Shown here in pieces: positions 8,337-16,812 of a stretch of DNA of 37,070 bases. Origin of the DNA: Sphingomonas-like bacterium B12 (lineage in GTDB: Bacteria; Pseudomonadota; Alphaproteobacteria; Sphingomonadales; Sphingomonadaceae); contig BACX01000155.1 in the NCBI GenBank assembly GCA_000333335.1, positions 1-37,070 on the forward strand, written 5' to 3'. The position numbers and the translations under genes were made by a program. Position 1 is the first letter of the stretch, and each line of letters begins with the position of its first letter. The notes beneath the pieces are model-generated. The model ran no database searches. It saw only the letters and a program-made list of their open reading frames with translations, and was not told where the DNA came from.

Positions 8337-10577
8337 TCACCCCATATTTGGCAACCCCGGAAGCAGCTTGTCTAAGGTGATCGGAAACTCCCGGACACGG
8401 ACCCCTGTCGCGTTGTAGACTGCGTTCGCGACCGCCGCTGCGGCGCCGGATATACCAAGCTCGCCGATGCCCTTCGCGTGGATAGGATTGGCATGAATGT
8501 CGCGTTCCTGGAGGAAATGCACTTCCAGCTGAGGCACGTCCGCATTCACCGGAACATGATATTCTGCCAGATCGCGATTGACGAGCCTACCGTTACGGGT
8601 GTCGTGATACAGCTCCTCGGTCAGTGCCGTCCCGATGCCGAACGTCATGCCGCCAAGGCATTGCGACCGAGCGGTCTTGGCGTTGAGCACCCGTCCGGCA
8701 GCGAACACGCCGAGCATGCGACGAACTCTGATCTCGCCGGTGACGACGTTAACAGCCACTTCGGCGAAGTGCGCGCCGAAGGACGCCTGCGTCGTCTCGC
8801 TCTCCTGCTTTCCGGGCTTGATATGTCCGGTCGCCTCCAAGCCCTCGCCGACGAGTTCGCCGATTGGCACGGACCTGTTCGCGCCTATCGCCATGCCGTC
8901 CTTCAGCGTGAGGGTGTCAGCGCCGACCTCCATAGCCTTCGCGAGCTTGTCCCTGAGTCTCTCGCAGGCAAGATACACGGCGGAGCCGGACGAACCTGCG
9001 CCCCATGACCCCCCCGAGCCGGCGGCCGGGGGCGCATTCGTGTCGCCAAGCTGCAGTTCGATGCGATCGACCGGAATGCCGAGGATTTCCGAAGCGATCT
9101 GCGCGAGGATTGTATAGCTGCCCGTGCCGATATCGGTCATCGCCGACGACACCGTTGCCGATCCATCCGGATGGATTTCAACCTTGGCCGAAGATTCCAT
9201 CAACATGTTTCCGCGCACCGCCGCGGCCATGCCCATCCCGATAAGCCATTCGCCCTCGCGCTGTGTGGCGGGCTCGCACCGCCTCTCCCATCCGAAGCGA
9301 TGCGCGCCTTCGTCAAGCGCGGCGGTGAGGCTCCGAGAAGAGAAGGGGACGCCCTTTTCCGGATCGACCGATGTGTCGTTGACCTTGCGAAGCGCGACAG
9401 GATCGATGCTGAGTTTCTCAGCCAGCTCATCCATGGCGCATTCTAGGCCGACCATACCGACCGCTTCGCCCGGAGCACGCATCGAGCCGGAAAGGACATA
9501 GTTCACAGGGATCTGCAGATGGCTGATGAGACGGTTCTCGCCTGCGTAGATCATGTGGGTCCCGATGCCGACGGGCTCGAAATAGTCTTCGCCCGGCTGG
9601 TTCGAGACATAGCTCTCCTGACCAATCGCGGTGAGTCGACCGTTGGCATTCGCAGCAAGCCTAAGCCGCTGTTCCGTGTCGGAGCGACGAACGGTCGCCT
9701 CGAAGACCTGCTGGCGTGCCATCACGGCCTTCACCGGACGGCCGATCTGCTTCGCCGCAATCGCGGCCGCCACACTTTCCGGTGCAATGCCGAGCTTCGA
9801 TCCGAAGCCGCCGCCGATATAGCGGGAGACGATCCGGACCTTTTTCACCGACAGGCCGAGGGACTTTGCAAGCTGCGATGCGTCCGAGGTCGGCATCTGG
9901 TAGGCACCGTAGAGGGTTAGCGACCCGTCTTCTTCCCAAACGGCGGTCGAGGCGTGCGGCTCCATCGCCGCGGAGTTCTGGCTCGGCGTCATGTAGGTCA
10001 CGTCGATCGAGACCGGTGCTTCCGCCATCGCCTTGTCTACGTCACCCTGGGCGAAATGGCCGGGCGTGACGGCGTCTGGCGGCGTATAGGCGGCTTCCCG
10101 ATTGGCTTTAGGGTCAAATACGCCCTGATCGGTCTCGTAGGTGACCGGTAATTGTAGCGCTGCGTCGCGAGCCGCCTCGTAGCTCTCGGCCACGACGATT
10201 GCGATAATCTCGCCGGAGAATGCGATCTCCTGCACCCCCTGGGTCGGCGCCTTCGTCTCGCCACCTTGGCCGGCAACGCGGATGAAGCGCTTGAAGTCGC
10301 AGACCACGTCGATGACGCCGGGAAGAGACCGCACCGCGTCCGCGTCGATCGAGACGACCTTGCCAGCACCGATGCGTGCGCTGACCAGAAAGCCGTAGGC
10401 GAGGTCGTCGAACGCATATTCCGCGGCGTAGGTCGCCGAGCCCGAAACCTTCTTCGGGCCGTCGATGCGATCGAACGGACGGCTGATTGCGCCCTGCGCT
10501 CCGGTATCGAGGAGGCTGTCCGAGTGCGGCTTGTCCATCGTCAGGCTGTTGGTGGTGCCAAGACCGAGCATGCTCAT
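8337..10577 (-). CDS. paoC: Aldehyde oxidoreductase molybdenum-binding subunit (PaoC-like)
   Basis: Large molybdenum-cofactor subunit of a xanthine-oxidase-family aldehyde oxidoreductase, 746 residues, similar in length to PaoC/YagR (about 730). Family landmarks include RPFDRIDGPKKVSGSATYAAEY at the N-terminus (given here only as a position, residues about 33-54), RYIGGGFGSKLG, MRAPGEAVGMVGLE, GGSWGAGSSGS, and near residue 705 GIGELGISGAAAAVANA, whose Glu is the expected active-site base. The start is ATG 10577, overlapping the paoB stop by four bases (ATGA) with GGGAGA just upstream. The longer open frame to 10751 is a shadow of paoB. With paoA and paoB it should oxidise aldehydes to acids, using a Mo-cytosine-dinucleotide-type cofactor. 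The dedicated chaperone (PaoD/XdhC family) is not in the window. Confidence 0.93.
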   Translation of the reverse strand: MSMLGLGTTNSLTMDKPHSDSLLDTGAQGAISRPFDRIDGPKKVSGSATYAAEYAFDDLAYGFLVSARIGAGKVVSIDADAVRSLPGVIDVVCDFKRFIRVAGQGGETKAPTQGVQEIAFSGEIIAIVVAESYEAARDAALQLPVTYETDQGVFDPKANREAAYTPPDAVTPGHFAQGDVDKAMAEAPVSIDVTYMTPSQNSAAMEPHASTAVWEEDGSLTLYGAYQMPTSDASQLAKSLGLSVKKVRIVSRYIGGGFGSKLGIAPESVAAAIAAKQIGRPVKAVMARQQVFEATVRRSDTEQRLRLAANANGRLTAIGQESYVSNQPGEDYFEPVGIGTHMIYAGENRLISHLQIPVNYVLSGSMRAPGEAVGMVGLECAMDELAEKLSIDPVALRKVNDTSVDPEKGVPFSSRSLTAALDEGAHRFGWERRCEPATQREGEWLIGMGMAAAVRGNMLMESSAKVEIHPDGSATVSSAMTDIGTGSYTILAQIASEILGIPVDRIELQLGDTNAPPAAGSGGSWGAGSSGSAVYLACERLRDKLAKAMEVGADTLTLKDGMAIGANRSVPIGELVGEGLEATGHIKPGKQESETTQASFGAHFAEVAVNVVTGEIRVRRMLGVFAAGRVLNAKTARSQCLGGMTFGIGTALTEELYHDTRNGRLVNRDLAEYHVPVNADVPQLEVHFLQERDIHANPIHAKGIGELGISGAAAAVANAVYNATGVRVREFPITLDKLLPGLPNMG

Positions 10578-11553
10578 TCTCCCGTCAGATCGCGCAGGAC
10601 AGCCATCAAGGTGCGACGTGCCAAGGGAATCTTGAAATCGTTGGAGCCGTGCCCTTTGGCGTCGGCGACAAGCGCGTCTGCGGCCGCGGAAAAAACTTCC
10701 CTGCTGGGGGCTTGTCCGACCAACGCTGCCTCGACGGCGGGATCGCGCCATGGCATCGGCCCCAAGCCTCCAAAAGCAAGGGATGCGTTCGCAATCCTCC
10801 CGTCCTCCATCCCGATGATGCCTGCGACGGAGACCAGGGCGAATGCGTAGGAAGCGCGGTCACGTACTTTCCGATAGACCTGCCTGCCGACTGGTGGCTT
10901 TGGCAAGGCGATGTGCGTGATAAGTTCTCCGCGCTCCAGTACTGTCTCAATGTGCGGGGTCTCTCCGGGCAGGCGGTAGAAATCGTGGATTGGAATCCGG
11001 CGCCGATCGCCGTCCGCTTTCAGCGTGACGATGATCGCGTCCAAGGCGCGCATCGCTACGGCCATGTCGCTCGGATGCGTCGCGATACAATGGTCGCTCG
11101 TGCCTAAGACTGCGAGGATGCGGTTGATCCCGCTGATCGCATCACATCCGCTCCCCGGCGAGCGCTTGTTGCAGCGAGAGGCGAGATCGTAGAAATAGTA
11201 ACAGCGGGTCCGCTGCAACAGGTTGCCGCCAGTCGAGGCCTTGTTGCGCAGCTGGCCCGACGCGCCGGCCAACAAGGCGCGGCTTAAGACTTCATAGCTT
11301 GCGATCACGCGCGGGTCAGCGGCGAGGTCGCTGTTCGGCACGAGTGCACCGATGAGGAGCCCACCGCCTTCCGCGTCCTCGATGGTTGCGAGATCGAGCC
11401 TGCTGATGTCGACCAGCTTCTCCGGCGTTTCGACTTGCAGCTTCATCAGGTCGAGAAGATTGGTCCCGCCGGCGATGTAGCGGGCCCCCTCTATACCCAT
11501 GTCGCGAACGGCCGCTCAGGCGTATCCGCCCTCTCATATGTGAAGGTCTTCAC
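10574..11553 (-). CDS. paoB: Aldehyde oxidoreductase FAD-binding subunit (PaoB-like), frameshifted near the start
   Basis: FAD subunit of the PaoABC-type complex. FAD-binding motif YIAGGTNLLDLMK. A four-cysteine stretch (TRCYYF, SRCNKR, GSGCDA, SDHCIA) matches the insertion that binds an extra [4Fe-4S] cluster in the E. coli enzyme. The proper start is GTG 11553, which overlaps the paoA stop as GTGA and has GGAGG upstream; from there VKTFTYERADTPE matches the family N-terminus. After codon 13 the match jumps to another frame (AAVRDMGIEGARYIAGG). Loss of one G near 11515 (GAGGCGG to GAGCGG) would explain it. As read, the first frame stops after 20 codons, and only reinitiation, for example at ATG 11500, would give a product lacking about 18 residues. 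Either a recent mutation or a sequencing error. Confidence 0.88.
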
Positions 11554-12101
11554 GCCAAAACCTCCTTGGCCATCGCAGCATCCTTCTCGTCGGCGGTCCG
11601 CCCGTCGCGTTCAGCCCGAGCGACCTCGCGGATCGCATCGACGATGTTGGGGTAGGCGGCGCAGCGGCAGAGGTTGCCGCTCATGCGCTCGGAGATCTCA
11701 CCGTCGTCAAGCGAAGGATCGCTGAGATCCTCGGATACATGACTCGGCCAGCCCTTTGAAACCTCGTCGAGCATGCCGACGGCGGAGCAGATCTGGCCGG
11801 GCGTGCAGTAGCCGCATTGGTATCCGTCGTGCCGGACGAAGGCTTGCTGCAACGGATGAAGGTCGCCGATCCGGCCTAGACCTTCGATGGTCGTGATCTC
11901 GTCATCCTGATGCATCACGGCCAGGGTGAGACAGCTATTTACCCGGCGGCCATCTATCAGCACGGTGCACGCGCCACATTGGCCGTGGTCGCAACCCTTC
12001 TTGGCGCCGGTCAGCCCGAGATGCTCCCGGCATAGGTCCAAGACGGAGGTACGGATGTCGACATCGGCCTCGTAAGTCCGACCATTGATGGTGAAGTGCA
12101 T
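11550..12101 (-). CDS. paoA: Aldehyde oxidoreductase [2Fe-2S] subunit (PaoA-like)
   Basis: Iron-sulfur subunit, 183 residues. The plant-ferredoxin-type cluster motif is CDHGQCGACTVLIDGRRVNSC read in parts (CDHGQCGAC then RRVNSC, residues about 40-60). The second cluster of the four-helix domain is CGYCTPGQICS followed by GNLCRCAAY. Electrons pass from the Mo site through these clusters to FAD in PaoB. The start ATG 12101 has GAGGGA upstream. An in-frame extension to 12155 has no family match. Unlike E. coli PaoA no twin-arginine signal is present, so a cytoplasmic complex is expected. It is the first gene of the operon paoA-paoB-paoC, divergent from moaA across about 130 bases. Confidence 0.93.
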   Translation of the reverse strand: MHFTINGRTYEADVDIRTSVLDLCREHLGLTGAKKGCDHGQCGACTVLIDGRRVNSCLTLAVMHQDDEITTIEGLGRIGDLHPLQQAFVRHDGYQCGYCTPGQICSAVGMLDEVSKGWPSHVSEDLSDPSLDDGEISERMSGNLCRCAAYPNIVDAIREVARAERDGRTADEKDAAMAKEVLA

Positions 12102-12231
12102 GGCGCGTCCCTCGCTTCGTTTGACGAGAACGCCGTACGCTGCCTCATTGTTCAAGCGCTCACGGCGGACGTGGAATTATTTTGGACGTTAAGCTCGCTT
12201 TTCGGAGCGCCGCGTGGGAGAGCTGAGCGTT

Positions 12232-13269
12232 GTGAACCGGATGAACGCGACAGCTCCCCAACGAAACGACCTGCGTCGTCCGCTTGTTGACACCTTCGGT
12301 CGCCGCATCACCTACCTACGCCTGTCAGTCACCGACCGGTGCGATCTGCGATGTCGATACTGCATGAGCGAGGTGATGACGTTCATGCCCCGCAGCGAGC
12401 TACTAACGATTGAAGAGCTGGCACTGATCGCCGATGCATTTATCGCTCGTGGCGTTACGCGAATCCGCCTGACCGGCGGCGAGCCACTCGTTCGGCGAGG
12501 AATCGATGACCTCGCTCGGCACATCGGGCGCCGGTTGAGGGGAGGGGGGCTCGACGAACTCACCTTGACGACAAACGCTACCCGTCTCGCTGAGCATGCG
12601 CGCGTCTTGGTGGAAGCGGGGGTTCGTCGGGTTAATGTCAGTCTCGACAGCCTGGATGAGGATCGCTTCCGTCTGATCAGCCGCACAGGCGAACTCGCTA
12701 AGGTCCTTGCTGGGATAGAGGCCGGAAGGGCAGCGGGTCTGGCCATCAAGATCAACATGGTCGCCCTCAAGGGCCTCAACGAGGACGAGATCGAGCCGAT
12801 GATCCGCTGGTGCGGTGACCGAGGCTTCGACCTGACGCTGATCGAGACGATGCCGCTCGGCGTCATAGACGAGGACCGGACGGACCGGTATCTCCCGCTC
12901 GATGGCGTGCGCGATCGCCTTGCGGAGCGGTTTACGCTAGAGGCGATTGCGGATCGAACGGGTGGCCCGGCGCGCTACCTACAGGTTCGCGAAACCGGAA
13001 CCCGTCTCGGGCTCATCACTCCGCTTACGAACAACTTTTGCGACGGCTGTAATCGGGTCCGCCTCACGGCATCAGGAAGACTTTACATGTGTCTGGGTCA
13101 TGATGAGCGCGTCGACCTGAAGACTGTCCTGCGGAGTGGTGGTAGAGGTGCGGTTGATGAAGCGCTGGACAGCGTGTTGATGGCGAAGCCCGAACGTCAC
13201 TCGTTCCGCATAGCAGGCCACGGGGCGGCTCCGGCCGTGGGACGGCACATGAGCGTCACTGGCGGCTGA
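12232..13269 (+). CDS. moaA: GTP 3',8-cyclase MoaA
   Basis: Radical SAM enzyme of the first step of molybdenum cofactor synthesis, converting GTP to 3',8-cyclo-GTP. The SAM cluster motif is CDLRCRYC (CxxxCxxC), the SAM-binding region TGGEPLVRRG, and the C-terminal cluster CDGCNRVRLTASGRLYMC. The protein ends in Gly-Gly, as required for MoaA activity. At 345 residues it is of normal length. GTG 12232 is preferred because GGGAGAG lies nine bases upstream; GTG 12214 and ATG 12241 are alternatives. It is divergent from paoABC, a molybdoenzyme that needs the cofactor, suggesting coordinated expression. No other moa/moe genes are near, so this may be an additional copy dedicated to this enzyme. Confidence 0.95.
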   Translation: MNRMNATAPQRNDLRRPLVDTFGRRITYLRLSVTDRCDLRCRYCMSEVMTFMPRSELLTIEELALIADAFIARGVTRIRLTGGEPLVRRGIDDLARHIGRRLRGGGLDELTLTTNATRLAEHARVLVEAGVRRVNVSLDSLDEDRFRLISRTGELAKVLAGIEAGRAAGLAIKINMVALKGLNEDEIEPMIRWCGDRGFDLTLIETMPLGVIDEDRTDRYLPLDGVRDRLAERFTLEAIADRTGGPARYLQVRETGTRLGLITPLTNNFCDGCNRVRLTASGRLYMCLGHDERVDLKTVLRSGGRGAVDEALDSVLMAKPERHSFRIAGHGAAPAVGRHMSVTGG

Positions 13270-13786
13270 TATATATGCTCTGGCCGGGCAATGGAGTCAG
13301 TGCTCCAGGGAAACGGTTACAACATTCGAATCCACTCGCGAAAGTATGAGCCGCGTATTTTCCGTAAGGAGGTCAGTGTTCCTCAAATGGAAGCATTTGG
13401 AAGCGTCGACCTGATGTTTTCGATTAATACTGAGTACGCCGGCGATATGGCTTAGCGAAGGTAACGGTGAACCCTTCTAGCAAGCCGCCAGGACCGAGCG
13501 CGAGGGCAATGTGCATGCTTCACCAGCGCCTCGACTTTGCCCTTGTCGTTGCCCTTGCCGGCCGGCCGAACGCGAGTTTCGAAAGGCTACGGTCTGACAG
13601 CTTGGAGGCGGTCGAGACAAGCGCTCGCCCCTCGTTCGCCTGCGCGATCTGAAGCCGCGTGAACAACCATCTCGTGGAGCCGCCGCCGATGTCCAATCCT
13701 TTAGGATCTCGGCGAGCTCCTGCCGAGCTGGCTTCGCTCGCTTGAGTGCTTGAGTTGCGGGGGGCCTGTCGGTTTGGCTGGACTAT
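13270..13786. other. Intergenic region with degraded mobile-element sequence
   Basis: Between moaA and the end of the large secreted protein gene. It holds the IS21-type scrap described separately. A 22-codon open frame at 13387-13455 follows a GGAGG at 13368 but the spacing is too long and it has no recognisable content. Nothing else convincing is seen. Confidence 0.45.
13452..13583 (-). pseudogene. IS21-family transposase (IstA) fragment
   Basis: Read on the minus strand, the stretch gives FETRVRPAG followed by KGNDKGKVEALVKHA and soon a stop. IstA proteins of IS21-like elements carry a very similar block (FEDRF, then GRGNDKGKVEGLV). The frame is closed on the upstream side by a stop codon, and the downstream part diverges after HAH. 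No IstB gene and no terminal inverted repeats were found, so this is only a scrap of an old insertion. It marks a point of past rearrangement between the molybdoenzyme genes and the region leading to the exopolysaccharide locus. Confidence 0.55.
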
Positions 13787-15901
13787 CTACCCGGTGATGC
13801 TCCCAATCGCACTCGGATCGTCTCGCAGCCTGAGGTAGAGCTTGCCGCCCGCGGGGCGCGGGACGGCAATGGTCGTTTCCGGATAGCCATCGGGAACTGT
13901 GACGGGCTGCTCGAATCCGGGCGTCGAGGACAGAGCGCTGATCAGGAACAGGCTGTCTCCCGACAAGGTGCAGTTTGCCGTCGTGTCGGTCGGGCAGCTC
14001 AGTTGCTGAAGCCGAGGCAGGCGTACAAGCGTGCCAAGAGACAGCCAGTCACCCGCCACGCCATCACGCACGATGCGGCCTCGCAGTGGCCCGAATGCCG
14101 AGGAACCCAACGCCGTGGCCGGCGTCAGGCTCGCCACCGCGACCTGTTGGTCGGCCAGCCTTAAGCCGTTGGCGCCTGAGAGGATGGCGGTGCTGCCGCT
14201 GGACTCGGCGGCGACCTCGATTGTTTCTCTGCCCGTGAACCGCTTCCCCTTTTCGGTGCACAGCGAGAACGTGAGGTCAGCGTCACTCGGAATGTCGGTG
14301 TCTCCGGCGAGCGAGATAGCAACGGGGCTGGTTGCGGCCGATCTTCTGATGGCCCGCGCGATAACCGTTGCCCCCACGCCTTTCGGCTGAGCAGGCGCGG
14401 CGAGAGTCAGGTTTTCGGGCGCTACTCCAGATGGCCCTGTGATCGTGATCGCAGTAGGTTCGCTCCGTGCCACCTTGTCTGGCAAGGTAAGGCTGATGGT
14501 GTTGGGGCCAGCGCTCTTCCACGCAACTGGTTGAATAGGATCGCTGCCAACCTGCACGGATATCCCGGACACACAGGCCGCAGCCCCGCCTGTCAGCGAG
14601 ATGGACGCTCCGGGTGCTGGCACGTCCGCGCCGAGCCTCCAATGGCCGGGCTGCGCGGGCACCATCTGGACCTTGGGACCGTCGAAGGGCTGGAAACCCC
14701 AGACGCCGTGCAGGGTGGCCTCCACGGGCGCCGTCAGACTTACCGGCAGCCCGCCGTTGTTCTGAATGACGAGGCCGCCGCGCTCAGCGTCGGGTGTCGC
14801 GGGCAAGTCGATCGTGCGGCCGTCCGGGAGACGGACGCGCAGCACGAGGTCGTGGGCATATTGGGTGGCATAGATCAGTGGCGCGCCGCCGATCGGCAGG
14901 AGAAGCTCCGTGGCGTTCGCGCAGAGCGAAGACGTTGCCTCGACAACCTGGAGCGGTGGCACATGAATGGGTGCGACGACCGGCAAGGCCGTCACCAGCA
15001 CTGACTTCGGATTGTGGAACGAGGGCGGTGTGTTGAGCGCCAGCGACATGCGATCGTCGCGCAGCATCGCGAGCGCCGGGATATATTGGTACTTTGCGGT
15101 GCGGATCGAGCCAAAGATGCCGATGACGTCCCGGATAGCGGCGATGTAGGGGCTGTAATAGCCGAGCCCGCCCTGCGGTGTCGCGCTGAGCTGGAGCGCG
15201 AGATCGGCACCTGGGCCAGCGACCGCATCGGTGATGGCGTTGCTGTGCCCGTCGTCGAGCACGAGTGCTTCCTGGTTCTGGAGTAGGCAGGGCGCCTGCA
15301 GGTCGGGCAGCTTGGTCAGGCAGTCGGCGTTGATCTTAACCTGCAGACTGCGCGCGAGCAGCGGCGTGATCCGGTCGAGCCGACCTGGATCGCCGGGAAC
15401 GGTCTTGCGGATCGCCGCGAGGTAGGTGTCGAGCCGGCTCCGGTCGAGCGATGCCTGGGCCAACTCCTGGGCCGCGCGCACGAAGGCGCCCGGGCGGCCC
15501 TGTACGGCATTGCGCAGCGTCGAGAAATCCCCGCCGGTGGCGGGCGCGAGGAACAACGCGATTTGCTCCGCGCCGTCCGGCACGGTGAGCGACAGGCCCT
15601 TGCGACCCTTCTTGGTCCAAAGCTCTGACTCGAAGAACCATTTGTCAGGCGGCGGATTGGTCGCGCCTCGCAGGAATGCCGCGATCAAAAGATAATGGGC
15701 GGATTGATCGTCGGGCAAATCGGCGGTGATCGAGATTTGGTCCCCCGTCGCCAGTTGCGGAACCTGCGCGATCGGTAGTGTGGCGCCCTGATGCGTCACG
15801 TTTACGCGCAATGCGGGGCCGGCGAGGTCGAACTGTGCTGTCTCCGCCTGGGCGGAGCCGGCCATCGCCATCAGAGCGAGAAGGGCAAGAAGCGAACGCA
15901 T
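13787..15901 (-). CDS. Large secreted protein of unknown function
   Basis: A 704-residue protein that I do not assign to a family. ATG 15901 begins a clear signal peptide (MRSLLALLALMAMAGSAQA, cleavage after AQA), so the product is periplasmic or exported; there is no lipobox. The N-terminal third is helical and polar, with a conserved-looking block (YYSPYIAAIRDVIGIFG, then AKYQYIPALAML) near residues 245-280. The remainder is rich in short beta-strand segments with Gly/Pro turns and repeated LTLP, ITGPSG and PVSLTAP types of sequence, suggesting stacked Ig-like or other beta-sandwich domains. About six Cys suggest disulfides. There is no strong ribosome binding site. It stands alone on the minus strand, 213 bases downstream of the NUDIX gene end. 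Role in envelope or polymer handling is only a guess from location. Confidence 0.8.
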   Translation of the reverse strand: MRSLLALLALMAMAGSAQAETAQFDLAGPALRVNVTHQGATLPIAQVPQLATGDQISITADLPDDQSAHYLLIAAFLRGATNPPPDKWFFESELWTKKGRKGLSLTVPDGAEQIALFLAPATGGDFSTLRNAVQGRPGAFVRAAQELAQASLDRSRLDTYLAAIRKTVPGDPGRLDRITPLLARSLQVKINADCLTKLPDLQAPCLLQNQEALVLDDGHSNAITDAVAGPGADLALQLSATPQGGLGYYSPYIAAIRDVIGIFGSIRTAKYQYIPALAMLRDDRMSLALNTPPSFHNPKSVLVTALPVVAPIHVPPLQVVEATSSLCANATELLLPIGGAPLIYATQYAHDLVLRVRLPDGRTIDLPATPDAERGGLVIQNNGGLPVSLTAPVEATLHGVWGFQPFDGPKVQMVPAQPGHWRLGADVPAPGASISLTGGAAACVSGISVQVGSDPIQPVAWKSAGPNTISLTLPDKVARSEPTAITITGPSGVAPENLTLAAPAQPKGVGATVIARAIRRSAATSPVAISLAGDTDIPSDADLTFSLCTEKGKRFTGRETIEVAAESSGSTAILSGANGLRLADQQVAVASLTPATALGSSAFGPLRGRIVRDGVAGDWLSLGTLVRLPRLQQLSCPTDTTANCTLSGDSLFLISALSSTPGFEQPVTVPDGYPETTIAVPRPAGGKLYLRLRDDPSAIGSITG

Positions 15902-16114
15902 AGTCAGTGTCGGTCGTCCTTTGGCGCTAGGAGATCCATCGGCCGCCGATTGCCTCACCGCGCCAAGACGCAGGATGAACACCAGGATCTCGCACATCTC
16001 CCGATCCTTTGCGTCACAGGTATGCGCTCGAGCGTGTCATTCAAACCACCGCAAGCAACTCCGCTGCAGGCGGTTTCGGGATGGGGGCAATCTGCTATGC
16101 GTTCAGCCGCCGGT

Positions 16115-16702
16115 TCAATCCTCGTGCGCGGAGGATGCGACGTCGAAGACCTCTGGCCTCATAATCCGCAGGTGCTGGATCAGAATCAGGGTCTTCGCGT
16201 CGCTGATCCGCCCTTCGAGCACGTGCGCCCAGACTGTCGCGAGTGGTAGTTCGTGCACGCTGATGCATTCATTTTCGTCCGCTGCGCCGCCGCCACCAGC
16301 GATCCGGTCCTCCCGACTATATTCGGCGAGGTATAGATGGATGCGTTCAGTGGAGATAGTTGGCATCGACCAGATGTACCCAACGGACTGCGTTGCGTGG
16401 AGGTGTAGTCCTGCCTCCTCAAGCGCTTCTTTGCGAACCGTATAGTCGGCACCTTCCGGCTCCAGACGGCCAGCGACGACTTCCAGCAACGGAGGTTCGC
16501 CCGCCATCACCACCGGAATGCGCGGCTGGCTGATCAGGATGGCTGTCCGCCGTTCGGGATCAAACGGTAGGAGGGCAACGGCGCAGCCATGATCCTCGAC
16601 ATGTCGCTCCTCGACGGCGCCATTAGGCATTCTCACGCAAAGGCGCGTAAGGCTTAGCCAGCCGTCGTAGATGCGCTGCTGATCGAGAATGGTGGTGTCC
16701 AT
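16115..16702 (-). CDS. NUDIX hydrolase (ADP-ribose/nucleotide-sugar pyrophosphatase type)
   Basis: NUDIX-fold pyrophosphatase of 195 residues. The NUDIX box region reads AGRLEPEGADYTV then RKEALEEAGL; the metal-binding Glu pair (EE before AG) is kept. The spacing between the first Gly and the helix is one residue shorter than the consensus, and the usual RE is KE. The long N-terminal beta domain (ERHVEDHGCAVALLPFD) matches the dimeric ADP-ribose/GDP-mannose pyrophosphatase subgroup (NudF/NudK). ATG 16702 gives a normal length; an extension to TTG 16738 is possible. It is divergent from the UDP-glucuronate epimerase gene, with about 110 bases between, so a role in sugar-nucleotide turnover is plausible but unproven. 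Confidence 0.85.
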   Translation of the reverse strand: MDTTILDQQRIYDGWLSLTRLCVRMPNGAVEERHVEDHGCAVALLPFDPERRTAILISQPRIPVVMAGEPPLLEVVAGRLEPEGADYTVRKEALEEAGLHLHATQSVGYIWSMPTISTERIHLYLAEYSREDRIAGGGGAADENECISVHELPLATVWAHVLEGRISDAKTLILIQHLRIMRPEVFDVASSAHED

Positions 16703-16812
16703 GCGCTTGCCATGCCGCGCAGCGATGGTGAATGCCAACCGATTGTTGACGAACGCTGGATAAGTGCCAGCATGGTATCGGGCTATGTGACCGCCCGATC
16801 GAGGGAGAGTTC

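Noticed and set aside
10578..10751. In-frame upstream extension of paoC by 58 codons
   Set aside because: It lies wholly inside paoB, has an Arg-rich shadow composition, and ATG 10577 has a good ribosome binding site and a 4-base overlap with the paoB stop.
13387..13455. 22-codon frame after a GGAGG sequence
   Set aside because: The spacing of 14 bases is too long and the sequence has no recognisable features.
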